Below, piece by piece: positions 14,381 to 22,901 of a stretch of DNA of 22,936 nt. The notes beneath the pieces are model-generated. The model saw only the letters and a list, made by a program, of their open reading frames with translations. It was not told where the DNA came from and ran no database searches. This DNA is from DASPWV01 sp046727855 (GTDB lineage: Bacteria; Acidobacteriota; Vicinamibacteria; Vicinamibacterales; UBA2999): the NCBI GenBank assembly GCA_046727855.1, contig JBKPDL010000181.1, positions 1 to 22,936 of the forward strand, in the 5' to 3' direction. A program made the translations under genes and the position numbers. Position 1 is the first letter of the stretch, and every line of letters begins with the position of its first letter.

Positions 14381-14386
14381 AGGATA
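14381..14386 (-). promoter_or_regulatory. Candidate -10 box of kynA
   Basis: TATCCT on the minus strand ends 6 nt before the kynA ATG, the same spacing as TATGAT before the M23 gene, suggesting a leaderless transcript. No Shine-Dalgarno sequence or clear -35 is seen. Confidence 0.35.
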
Positions 14387-14398
14387 CGTGAGCCGTCG

Positions 14399-14696
14399 GT
14401 TCCTTACGGTGGTTCCTTACGTCGGTTCCTGACGGAAGTTCACGGGAGTTCGCTCACGGTGATCCGGGGGTTCCCTACGTTGGTTCCTCACATGGGTTCC
14501 TGACGGAAGTTCACGGGAGTTTGTCGCACGAGGGGTTCTTCTTCAGGTAGTTCCTCACAGAACCGTCGTCGACACCCGCGTAAGGAACCCTCGTGAGGAA
14601 CCCTCGTGAGGAACCCTCGTGAGGAACCCTCGTGAGGAACCCTCGTGAACCCGGTTGACGAACCTCCGTAAGGAACCGCGTTAGGAACCCTCGTGA
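14399..14696. repeat. GGTTCCTNACG / CGTNAGGAACC inverted block with a 13-bp tandem array
   Basis: This gap upstream of kynA holds no gene. On the left GGTTCCTTACG occurs at 14399-14409 and 14412-14422, with GGTTCCTGACG and GGTTCCTCAC variants; a 27-bp sequence is repeated exactly at 14425-14451 and 14495-14521. On the right, CGTAAGGAACC (14579-14589) is the exact inverse, then GGAACCCTCGTGA stands in five perfect tandem copies (14584-14648) plus looser copies to 14696. The block can fold as one large hairpin. Confidence 0.9.
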
Positions 14697-14750
14697 CACA
14701 GCGAGCGCGAGCGAAGCCAGTCCCACCGGCGCAGCTGGTCCCAAGCGTAC

Positions 14751-14788
14751 AAAAAAAAGCGGGAGGTGCCGGCGCAGCGACCTCCCGC
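14751..14788 (-). terminator. Rho-independent terminator of TonB receptor A
   Basis: On the minus strand a 9-bp perfect stem GCGGGAGGT/ACCTCCCGC is followed by eight T residues. It lies 139 bp after the receptor stop, after a GCACC repeat block and a small hairpin (14795-14811, GACTCC/GGAGTC). Confidence 0.88.
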
Positions 14789-14818
14789 TAACAGACTCCC
14801 CCACAGGAGTCCAACTTG

Positions 14819-14921
14819 TTGGGTGCGGCTGGTTCGTCAGGTGCGACGAGTGCGGTAGGTGCGGTGCACCTAAGCACCGCACCGAACCCTATCGCACTTA
14901 TCGCACCTTCCGCAACCTATC
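14819..14921. repeat. GTGCG/CGCAC inverted word block after TonB receptor A
   Basis: G-rich words (GTGCGG, GGTGCGAC, AGTGCGGTAGGTGCGG) on the left face CGCACC words on the right around 14866-14874, giving an imperfect hairpin whose right arm ends 7 bp from the receptor stop codon. Bases 14831-14867 are the second copy of the element at 12071-12107 (32 of 37 matches, opposite orientation). Confidence 0.8.
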
Positions 14922-14927
14922 TCCCCG

Positions 14928-17813
14928 TTACCAGAGGAACCGGAACCCGACCCTTGCCGTGAAGGGTGCAAGGATCGCGGACGGCTTCTGATAACCCAAA
15001 CCAGTTGCGCGGCTGATCGTTTCAGACGCGTGGCTGTTGGTGATGTTGAAGAGGTCCAGGAACAACCGCGCACGGACGCGCTCACGGTAGAGGTTGACCG
15101 TCTTCTCGGCGCGTACGTCGAACACCCAGATGTTGTCCTCGCGGTTGTCCTCGGGCGAGTCCGCGTAGATGCGGTTGTTGTTCTTGGCGTTGAACAGGAC
15201 GCCCGTCGGCGCCGTTACGGTCAGCTCGCGGGCGTAGTTGACGCCCGACTGGTGGCGGAGCACCGGGGACAGGCGGATGCCGAACGGGGCGTCGTACGAG
15301 CCGCTGGCCTTGAAGTTCCAGACCGTGCGGTCGTGGACACCTGGGGCATCCAGCGCCTGCGGGTAATCGTTGTTGCTCGGGAAGTCCCTCATCCAGGTGT
15401 AGGCGCCGCCGATCGTCGCCGACCACCGGTTGCTGTAGCGTTTGCTCATCGATAGCTCGAATGTCTTGTAGCGCGAATACTGAGGCAGGTTCATCACGAC
15501 CGACGTCGTGGGGAAACGGGTCTCTGCATTCGCCGATGGCAGGCCGGTCAACAGCAACACTCGATCATCTGCCGTTAGGCGGCGGCCGTCGAGACCGATA
15601 TCGGTGAACTCGAACGGAATGCCGAACTGCCGATAGACGTCGATTCCACGGCCGGGCTGATAGTCGTCAATCAAGTCGTCTTCCGTCTTGTAGACGAACC
15701 CCGTGCGCACGCCAATCGATTCCGTGACCTGACGCTCGAACCAACCGGCGGCTTCGTGCGAGTAGGGCGCCTTGATGTTGGGATCGAGTTCAATCGCACC
15801 CTCGAGCGAGGCGGTCTGGAGCGACGTCTGTTCGCCCGGCTGCCAGCGCTTGTCGAGATTGATATCGTTCCACCCGTAAGTGGCGGACTTGGTGCCGGTG
15901 TTCGGGTTCGCGTTGTCCGGAATGCCAACGCCCGGGTTGTGCCAATACAAGCCGTAGTTGCCCTTCAGCACCGTGCGGCCGTCGCCGGTGAGGTCGAACA
16001 CCACGCCGACACGCGGCGCCACCTGGTTCCAGGTGAAGAGGTGGGTCTCCTCAAAGGTCTTCGCCTCCACCACGACCGGACCGACAACTGCGCCAAGCTG
16101 GTTCTGCTCCGGCAGCCATCCGTGATAGCGGTCCCAGCGTATTCCGGCGTTCAGCGTGAGTCGCCCAACGGACCACGTGTCGTTGAGGAAGGCCGATTCC
16201 TGATTGAGCGCATTCTCAGTGGTGAGATGTCCCTCGTCATTGTCCTTCAGCCCGCCGACCTGCGTCGCCGTTGGGATGCGGAAGATCACCTGGCTTGCGG
16301 CACCGTTGTTGTAGATATGCTCGATGTTGCCGCCCACGCCCTGCAGCACGCCGAACCACTGCAGCTCTCGAAGAATCTCGCCGCCGACCTTTAGCGTATG
16401 GCTGCCCTTGGTGGTGTCGAGGAAGTAGGTCGCCGCTCCCGTCAGCTGCTTGCGGTCGCGGTCGTTCTGGTTCTTCTGGTGTGATCCGAAGATTTCCAGG
16501 CGGCCATTGTCGCGGAAGAAATAGGGCTCGGTGCCGTTCGTGATCTGCGGGAAGTAATAGCCGAAGTCGCCATAGCGTGCCTCGACATAGAGTTTCTCGC
16601 TAAGCGTGCCATTCCACTCGCCCTTGTAGACCCAGCTGCCGGAGTCCTGCCGATTCGTCGGGCCCTCATCGACGTAATTATTGGAGGCGCAACCCGTGCA
16701 TCCCGGCAACCGGTTCGGTTGAATCTTCTGACCCCACTGGTAGTAGCCGATGACCTTGTGGTTCTGACTCGCCTGGTACGTGCCTTTGCCGATGGCATTC
16801 CAAAGGGTCGTGTCGAACGTCTTGTCAAAGAGGAAGTTTGGCTGCCCGATCGCGTTGAACTGTTTACGGTACGTGCCAAACCACCACACCTTGTCGCGCT
16901 TGATTGGGCCGCCGACGTTGATTGCCGTGTCCCAATAGCGGTCGATCTCGTTGCTGTGCTCTTTAATCGGGCTGCTGTTGAACGCGGTAGGGGCGGTGTA
17001 GTCGTCGGGGATGTTCGCGCCCTGGAGCGAGTTGTTGTACCAATCGAGATAGTACTCGCCGTTGAACTGGTTGCCGCCCGACTTGGCGATGAACTGCGAC
17101 TGCACGCCGGGATTCGGCATCTCGGCCGACTGTCCGGAGGTGCCGAGGAAGACTTCTTCGAGCGACGAGTAGTCGAAGTAGAAGCCGGCACCGCCCGTGC
17201 CTTCCGTCGTGTTGATGCCCTCGATCAACACACGCACCTGTCCGTCGAACCCGTACGCGCGATAGCCGGTCTGCGTGCCGGCACGATTGCCGCCGACGTC
17301 GATGCGCGACATCTGCACCGCGGGCGTGACCGCGAGGAGCGCCCACATATCGCGCGCGTTCGGGATCGACTGGAGTTGTTCCAGCTTGAAGGTCTGAACG
17401 ACGCGCGTCGCGGTCGTGTCGATCACGGGTGACTCACCGGTCACCGTCACGGTTTCCTGCAGTGTCGCGAGCTGCAGTTCGACGTTGACGTTGGCGGTGA
17501 ACCCTAGCGCGATCTGAATGCCTTCGCGCTTCACCGCGTTGAAGCCCGCCAGCTCGTATGTCACCGTATACGTCCCCGGCGGCACCGCCGGGAAGCGGTA
17601 GTTGCCCGTCTCCGAGGTCACCGTCGTCTGCTGTCCGAGCAGCGCCGGGCTCGTTGCCGTTATTGTGACGCCGGGAAGCACCGCGCCCTGTGCATCCGTG
17701 ACGCGGCCCTGAATAGTACCCGTGCTGCTGGCGCCACCCCCCTGTGCATAGGCCGAAGCCGATACCGCGAGCGCCAACGCGGCTATCAGCGTGGCTGCAA
17801 ACCAACGCTTCAT
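14928..17813 (-). CDS. TonB-dependent receptor, Oar-like, with N-terminal regulatory-like domain (receptor A)
   Basis: A 961-residue outer-membrane protein. The signal peptide is MKRWFAATLIAALALAVSAS up to AYAQ. Residues about 30-115 are a carboxypeptidase-regulatory-like domain (GTIQGRVTDAQGAVLPGVTI; GNYRFPAVPPGTYTVTYELAGF). Next comes a plug domain (VTVTGESPVIDTTATRV, GINTTEGTGGAGFYFDYSSLEEV, and NPGVQSQFIAKSGGNQFNGEYY), then a beta barrel ending in ARVGFRFLW with a C-terminal aromatic residue. Such proteins import or bind large substrates using TonB energy; the ligand is unknown. AGGAGG lies 8 nt before the ATG. It is a clear paralogue of the receptor upstream and is followed by its own terminator, so the pair may be separate transcripts. 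Confidence 0.95.
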   Translation of the reverse strand: MKRWFAATLIAALALAVSASAYAQGGGASSTGTIQGRVTDAQGAVLPGVTITATSPALLGQQTTVTSETGNYRFPAVPPGTYTVTYELAGFNAVKREGIQIALGFTANVNVELQLATLQETVTVTGESPVIDTTATRVVQTFKLEQLQSIPNARDMWALLAVTPAVQMSRIDVGGNRAGTQTGYRAYGFDGQVRVLIEGINTTEGTGGAGFYFDYSSLEEVFLGTSGQSAEMPNPGVQSQFIAKSGGNQFNGEYYLDWYNNSLQGANIPDDYTAPTAFNSSPIKEHSNEIDRYWDTAINVGGPIKRDKVWWFGTYRKQFNAIGQPNFLFDKTFDTTLWNAIGKGTYQASQNHKVIGYYQWGQKIQPNRLPGCTGCASNNYVDEGPTNRQDSGSWVYKGEWNGTLSEKLYVEARYGDFGYYFPQITNGTEPYFFRDNGRLEIFGSHQKNQNDRDRKQLTGAATYFLDTTKGSHTLKVGGEILRELQWFGVLQGVGGNIEHIYNNGAASQVIFRIPTATQVGGLKDNDEGHLTTENALNQESAFLNDTWSVGRLTLNAGIRWDRYHGWLPEQNQLGAVVGPVVVEAKTFEETHLFTWNQVAPRVGVVFDLTGDGRTVLKGNYGLYWHNPGVGIPDNANPNTGTKSATYGWNDINLDKRWQPGEQTSLQTASLEGAIELDPNIKAPYSHEAAGWFERQVTESIGVRTGFVYKTEDDLIDDYQPGRGIDVYRQFGIPFEFTDIGLDGRRLTADDRVLLLTGLPSANAETRFPTTSVVMNLPQYSRYKTFELSMSKRYSNRWSATIGGAYTWMRDFPSNNDYPQALDAPGVHDRTVWNFKASGSYDAPFGIRLSPVLRHQSGVNYARELTVTAPTGVLFNAKNNNRIYADSPEDNREDNIWVFDVRAEKTVNLYRERVRARLFLDLFNITNSHASETISRATGLGYQKPSAILAPFTARVGFRFLW

Positions 17814-17963
17814 GTGCTCATCCTCCTGAGGATCGACAAGTCAAGAGATCACCGACCGACACAAACGGTCACCAATAACGACTGCGTAGGCCGCTCATGC
17901 CGGCGAAGACCCGATTCGGGGGAATCTACAGGAAATTGGGACGGATTGCTACTGTCAGGTGTC

Positions 17964-18152
17964 AGGTACCGGGTTTCAGGTATCAAGCATGGGATGGCAG
18001 AGCGGTAGGGCGCGGCGGCCTGATAGCGTCCGTAGGATTACCCAAATCGGCGTCGCCCGCCCAACTGCCGGATCTGCCGCGACCTGCCTGACCTGCCCTA
18101 CCTGCCCTATTTGCCCTACCTGCCCGAGCTTGCCCTACCCGCCGACCTGTCC
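17964..18152. repeat. CAGGTATC and CCTGCCCTACC word block between the two receptors
   Basis: The 342-bp gap 17814-18155 carries the leader and ribosome-binding site of receptor A (17814-17850) and no gene. At 17964-17988 TCAGGT words repeat (TCAGGTGTCAGGTACC, TTTCAGGTATC); at 18083-18152 CCTGCC/CCCTACC words repeat in a row (GACCTGCCTGACCTGCCC, TACCTGCCCTATTTGCCC). The CCTGAC and GTCAGG words are mutually inverted, so pairing is possible but weaker than in the other gaps. The block ends within a few bases of the receptor B stop codon. Confidence 0.65.
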
Positions 18153-18155
18153 TCC

Positions 18156-21016
18156 TCAGAACGAGAACCGCGCGCCCAGCCGGGCAGTACGCGGCGCGAG
18201 CACCGCCGTCGGCCGGAGGAAGCTCGTCCCCGTGCTGGCGGTGCGGGTTTCCGCCGCGTTGCTGTTCGTGATGTTGAACAGATCGAGAAACCCGCGAACG
18301 CGCATGTTGTGCGGCAGGTTGAACCCGCGCTCGATGCGCAGGTCGAGCACGGTGATGTTGTCGTGCCGCCGCGCATTCCCGGGCTCGGCGTACACCACGC
18401 TGCTGCTGCCGCTCGAATAGATCGCGCCGAAGCCCTGCGCGACGCTCGACCCGACGGTGAGCGTGCGCGCGAAGTTCTGACCGGCCTGATGACGCAGCAG
18501 CGGCGAGAACCGCAGCTCGAACGGCCCTTCGAAGATGCCGGAGAGCTTGAAGTCCCACCGTCTGCGATATTGATCGGCCGCCGCGTTCGGATCGTTCGGA
18601 AAGCCCTCCGGATAATCGTGCGACCAGGTGTGGCTGCCGCCCGCCTGCATCGACCACCGGTCACTCAGCCGTTTGTTCATCGACGCTTCCACCGTCTTGT
18701 AGCGCGAGAACCTGTCGGTGTTCATCACCACGTTCGTGGTTGGAAAGAGCGTGTTCGCGTTGGCCGACGGCACGCCGTAGAGTGTGATGACGCGATCGTC
18801 TGCCGTTCCGCTGCGACCATCCTCTCCGATGTCGGTGAACGGAAACGCTACGGTGTAGGCAGAAATCGCGCGGAACGGATTGTAGGTGGTGATCAGATCG
18901 TCTTCGGTCTTGTAGACGAAGCCGACTCGAGTGGCGAGTGAGCTCGCAATCTGCCGTTCGAGATAAAGCGCGACGTCTTGCGAAAACGGCTGTTTCGTGT
19001 TCGCATCGAACGTGATGTTGCCGGCCAGCGTGGACGCGGTTGGCGCCCCAAGCTCCTCGCCGAGCTGATAACGCCGGTCGCCGTTTGCGTCGTTCCAGTT
19101 ATATGTGACGCTCTTGTTTGTCGCGTTCGGATTGGCGTCGGCACTCACGCCCGGACCCGGATTGTGCCAGAACAATCCGTAGCTCGCTTTGACCACCGTT
19201 TTGCCGTCGCCCGCGAGATCGTAAGTGACGCCGACACGGGGACCGATCGAATTCCACGTAAAGAAATGCCTCTCGTTGAACGTCTGCTCAGGCACGCTCA
19301 CCGGCCCGATCGCGAAGGCAAGCTGCCGCTGTTCCGGCATCCATCCGCGATAGCGATCCCATCGCGCGCCGAGATTCAGCGTCACGCGTCCCATTGTCCA
19401 CGTGTCGTTGATGAAGGCGTCGTATTGATCGAGTTTGTTTTCGACCAGGAGATTGCCGTTGTCGTTGTCGCGCAGGCTGCCGACGTGCAGCGCCGTCGGA
19501 ATGCCGAAGATCACCTGGCTCGCGCGGCCGTTCGAATAAATGTGCTCGATGTTTCCGCCGACGCTTTGCTCGCGACCGCCCCATTGGGTTTCTTTGTAGA
19601 TCTCGCCGCCAATCTTGAAGGTGTGACTACCCATGCTGGTATCCAGGAAGTACGTCATTGCACCAGTGGCTTGCTTGCGATCGCGATCGGTCTGGCTGCG
19701 TGCATGCGCGCCAGTCAACGTGAGCAAGCCGCTGTCCCGGAAAAAATACTGTTCGTCGCTGTTCGCGATGCGCGGATCGTAGTAGCCGAAATCGCCGTAG
19801 CGCGCTTCGACGTAGATCTTGTCGCTCAGCGTGCCGTTCCACTCACCCTTCCAGACCCAGCTTGGCGAGGCCTGACGAACGGTTGGCTCGATCGATTGGT
19901 AGGTGTAGGTCGTGCCGCAACAGCTAGCAAGACGCGTAGGCTGCGTCTCCACTGGTAATACCCGATCAACTTGTTGTTGCGGTTCACCTGATAGGTCACC
20001 TTCCCCGACGGGTTGGTGTTCCAGGTATCGAACTCGGCATCAAACGCAAAGTTCGGCTGGTCGATGGAGTTGAACTGACGACGGTGCGCGTAATGGAACC
20101 ACGCTTTGTCCTTTTTGATCGGGCCCCCGATGTTGACGTTGACGTCGTAGTACTTCAGCACCTCGTTGCTGCCGGGGCGCAGCCCAAACTCGTTGATGTG
20201 CTGTTCAGTGAGGTTCGAGCCCTGAAACGAGTTGTTGTAGCCGTCAACGTAGAACTCGCCGCTGAACCGGTTGCCGCCTGATTTGCCGAGGAAGTTCGAC
20301 TGGACACCCGGTGTCGCGGCTTCGGCGCCCTGACCGGCGACGCCCAGGAACACCTCTTCGAACGAGCCGTAGTCGTAATAGAAGCCGGCTCCGCTTGTGC
20401 CTTCAGTGGTGTTGATCCCCTCCACCGAGGTGCGCACCTGGCCGTTGAGACCGTAGGCGGTGTAACCCGTTTGGGTCCCGGCGCGATTGCCGCCCACGTC
20501 GATGCGGCTCATGACCACGCCCGGCGTGGCGGCGAGCAGCGCCCACATGTCGCGTCCATTCGGGATCGAGTTGAGCTGGTCGAGCTTGAAGTTTTGCTGG
20601 ATGCGAGTGGCGGACGTATCGATCACCGGAGACTCACCGGTCACCGTGAGCGTTTCCTGCAGCGACGCCAGCGTCAGCTCGACGTTGATATTGGCGGTGA
20701 AGCCAAGCGCGATCTGGATGCCCTCGCGCTTGGTGGGCGTGAAGCCAGAAAGCTCGTAGCGGAGCACATACACGCCGGGAGGGACAGCGGGGAATCGATA
20801 GGTGCCATTTTCATTGGACACCTGTGTCTGGGTGCCGATCATTGCCGGGCTCGAGGCAGTGACGGTCACGCCGGGCAGCACCGCGCCGCTCGCGTCGCTC
20901 ACCTTGCCCTGAATCGTCCCAGTGACGCTGGCGCCGCCGCCTTGCCCGTACGCTGTTGCTGACGTGAGCAGCGCGACAATCAGCGTCGCGCCAAACGAGC
21001 GCGTAAACCTGGTCAT
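18156..21016 (-). pseudogene. TonB-dependent receptor, Oar-like (receptor B), split by one frameshift
   Basis: A paralogue of receptor A in two frames. The first part (21016 down to 19826) has a signal peptide (MTRFTRSFGATLIVALLTSATAYG), a regulatory-like domain, plug motifs (VTGESPVIDTSATRI, GINTTEGTSGAGFYYDYGSFEEV), and runs to NNKLIGYYQW, then into an unrelated tail. The second frame picks up at ETQPTRLASCCGTTY (19952) and continues through the barrel to ARLGARFSF. The join is at a GTGGAG at about 19949-19952; adding one G restores the frame and a 953-residue protein, close to the 961 of receptor A. A ribosome-binding GGGAGG lies 9 nt before the ATG at 21016. Codons on both sides look intact, so it may be a recent mutation, a phase-variable site or a sequencing error. 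Confidence 0.88.
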
Positions 21017-21108
21017 GGTCAACATCCTCCCGATGTGAGGGATCGCAATACCGTCAACAGCAAGACTTGCAGAGGGAAAGTGGACGGCAGAATACAACAA
21101 AACCGCGA

Positions 21109-21984
21109 CTACGATTCTGACGGGGTGGCAGGCGGTGTGGCGGATGACGCCACGGCAAAGCGTGACACGAACACGCCGCCGATGATCGTGATCGCGCCGA
21201 TGATTTGCGTGGCGTCGATGGGCTCGTTCAGCCAGACGGCGGCGACGATCATGGCAACAATCGGTGTGAGGTTGCTATAGACCGACGTTCGCGAGCTACC
21301 GATGCGCTGCACGGCCGTGTACCAGACGATGTACGCAAACGCGAGGGCAAGGAGCGACGACATCGCCATCGCCAACCAACTCGCCGGAGAGATCGCCGCC
21401 CAATCGGTCACGAAGAATGTCGGGAGCGCGAACAACACGTAGAGCGTCGCTCCAATCACCATTGAATAACCGGTCGCCACGAGCGGCGATAAACGTGTGA
21501 GCAGCGGTTGCGAGACAACGGAATACGTCGACCAGCAGAACATCCCGACGAACACGAGCACGTCGCCGAAAAATGTCGCGCTCGACCACGTTGCGCGGTG
21601 CCCGACGACCACATAGATGCCAAATAATGACAGCGCGGCGCCGACCCAGCGCGCGGCCGGGACACGTTCGTGGCCGGCAAGCGCCGCAAGCAGCGCCACC
21701 GCAATCGGCGTGGCACCGAAGATCAGCGCCGCGTTGCTTGCGCTCGTGCGCGCCACACCGGCGACAAACGCGAGCTGATAAAGAAAGTGACCGATGACGC
21801 CGAGTAGGGCGATCCGCTTCCAATCGAGCCGCGCGCGCCCCCAGGCGTCCTTCTCGCGAACAGCAATCGCGACCAGAAACACCACCGACGCGAGAATCAG
21901 GCGGAGCGCGTTGAACGAAACCTGGGGGAATTCGCGAAGCGCGAATTTGATGACCGAAAAGTTGGCGCCCCAAATCGCCACCAT
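21109..21984 (-). CDS. EamA/DMT-superfamily transporter
   Basis: About 291 residues with ten predicted helices in two EamA repeats: AIWGANFSVIKFALREFPQVSFNALRLILASVVFL at the start, the middle segment SNAALIFGATPIAVALLAALAGHERV, and the second repeat FGDVLVFVGMFCWSTYSVVSQPLL ... SVYSNLTPIVAMIVAAVWLNEPI. Members export or import small metabolites such as amino acids or nucleotides; the substrate is not predictable. The first helix continues upstream of the ATG used here (codons for LLDALLLV precede it), and no ATG, GTG or TTG occurs in frame before the upstream stop at 22108-22110. The true start is therefore unclear, and the frame runs directly out of the inverted-repeat element at 22012. Confidence 0.85.
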   Translation of the reverse strand: MVAIWGANFSVIKFALREFPQVSFNALRLILASVVFLVAIAVREKDAWGRARLDWKRIALLGVIGHFLYQLAFVAGVARTSASNAALIFGATPIAVALLAALAGHERVPAARWVGAALSLFGIYVVVGHRATWSSATFFGDVLVFVGMFCWSTYSVVSQPLLTRLSPLVATGYSMVIGATLYVLFALPTFFVTDWAAISPASWLAMAMSSLLALAFAYIVWYTAVQRIGSSRTSVYSNLTPIVAMIVAAVWLNEPIDATQIIGAITIIGGVFVSRFAVASSATPPATPSES

Positions 21985-22011
21985 GACGAGCAGGAGGGCG
22001 TCGAGGAGCGT

Positions 22012-22144
22012 GAATCTGGAGATATGGAGAGGTGGAGATTTGGAGGCGAGTCGGAGATCTCGAGATTTGGAAATTTGCAGATTTGAAGATTTGGAGATTC
22101 TCCAAATCTACTCCAAATCTCCAGATCTCTAAATCTCGAGATTC
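22012..22144. repeat. Long inverted-repeat element of TTGGAGAT words (copy 2)
   Basis: Arms 22012-22045 and 22111-22144 pair at 29 of 34 positions; an inner palindrome AGATTTGGAGA-T-TCTCCAAATCT spans 22087-22109. The outer arm ends 9 bp from the atpE stop codon. The right half is homologous to 9415-9460 (40 of 46). The left arm joins the 5' end of the EamA reading frame. Confidence 0.9.
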
Positions 22145-22153
22145 GCGGCGGCG

Positions 22154-22498
22154 TTAGCCGCCAAATGGTTTGATGAAGAACAGAATCAACGTGACGAGCA
22201 GCACGTAAATGACAAGGGACTCGATGAGCACGAGACCGAGAATCAGGACGCCGCGGATTTCGCCCACCGCGCCGGGGTTGCGGGCGATAGCTTCCGCCGC
22301 CGACGCGATCGCACGTCCCTGTCCGACTGCGCCGCCGGCAGCGGCAATGGCCAGCGCAAAGCCCGCAGTGATGATCGACCACTGCACGAGGCCGCCATCG
22401 GGTGCGGCCGCCGCCGCTTCCTGCGCGTACACCGGCCCTGCACACGCCAGGACGAGGAACATGAAGATCAGGGACAACGCGGACCGTCGAGTGCTCAC
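22154..22498 (-). CDS. atpE: F0F1 ATP synthase subunit c, with N-terminal signal-like extension
   Basis: A 114-residue proteolipid that forms the rotating membrane ring. A signal-like N-terminus (residues 1-26, FMFLVLACAGPVYAQ) precedes the two-helix hairpin. Helix 1 contains GGAVGQGRAIASAAEAIARNPGA and helix 2 contains LILGLVLIESLVIYVLLV. The ion carboxylate is E93, with S94, Y98 and Q60; the Q60-to-E93 spacing of 33 equals that of Q32-to-E65 in the Na+ ring of Ilyobacter tartaricus, so the liganding set for Na+ seems present. The start is GTG at 22498, after GGGAGGAG. It follows atpI by 19 bp and is the last gene of the cluster, ended by the inverted-repeat element. Confidence 0.95.
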   Translation of the reverse strand: MSTRRSALSLIFMFLVLACAGPVYAQEAAAAAPDGGLVQWSIITAGFALAIAAAGGAVGQGRAIASAAEAIARNPGAVGEIRGVLILGLVLIESLVIYVLLVTLILFFIKPFGG

Positions 22499-22517
22499 AA
22501 ACTCCTCCCAAAAACGA

Positions 22518-22901
22518 CTAATGCCTCGCCGCGCGTACAGCTTCCAGCGCGAACGCGACGACCGGGGCGGCCACTCCCATCAGCAGGCCCACCGGGTGTA
22601 GTTCCAAACGGGCCATCATACCGTAGGCTACGAGCGCGAGTATAACATGCCTTGTGAAAAACTTCACTAGCGCCCAAAGGCGCGAATTCCTCCGAAATTC
22701 GTGCTGCATTGCCCCTTGAGCTAGCGCGTCCGCGACGCCGCGGATGGCCCAGTAGGCAAGCCCGATCAGCACCCCGCCGCCAACCACGCCCAACGCCAAT
22801 CGCGGGGTCTCGGGAGTGACGAGAAATGCAAGCACGGTCGTCGCGATCACGACGATCGCGGTATCGCGCTCGAGCCGCTTCAACGGTGCGGAGACACTCA
22901 C
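22518..22901 (-). CDS. atpI: ATP synthase subunit I-like membrane protein
   Basis: 127 residues with about four hydrophobic segments (residues 14-29, 35-53, 82-99, 104-122) and the segment RLWALVKFFTRHVILALVAYGMMARLELHPVGLL, typical of the ATP synthase I family, which helps assemble the c ring or imports Mg2+. It starts at GTG 22901, overlapping the preceding stop (GTGA). The start is chosen because of that overlap. Identification rests on family pattern and on the atpE gene 19 bp downstream; atpB, which normally sits between I and c, is absent here. Confidence 0.75.
   Translation of the reverse strand: MSVSAPLKRLERDTAIVVIATTVLAFLVTPETPRLALGVVGGGVLIGLAYWAIRGVADALAQGAMQHEFRRNSRLWALVKFFTRHVILALVAYGMMARLELHPVGLLMGVAAPVVAFALEAVRAARH

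Noticed and set aside
14584..14648. CRISPR array
   Set aside because: The 13-bp units are directly adjacent with no spacers and no cas genes are present.
21296..22105. A 269-codon minus-strand frame with a QIS/DLEI-rich start
   Set aside because: It is a frame through the inverted-repeat element and a shadow of the EamA gene; repetitive translation is a product of the repeat.
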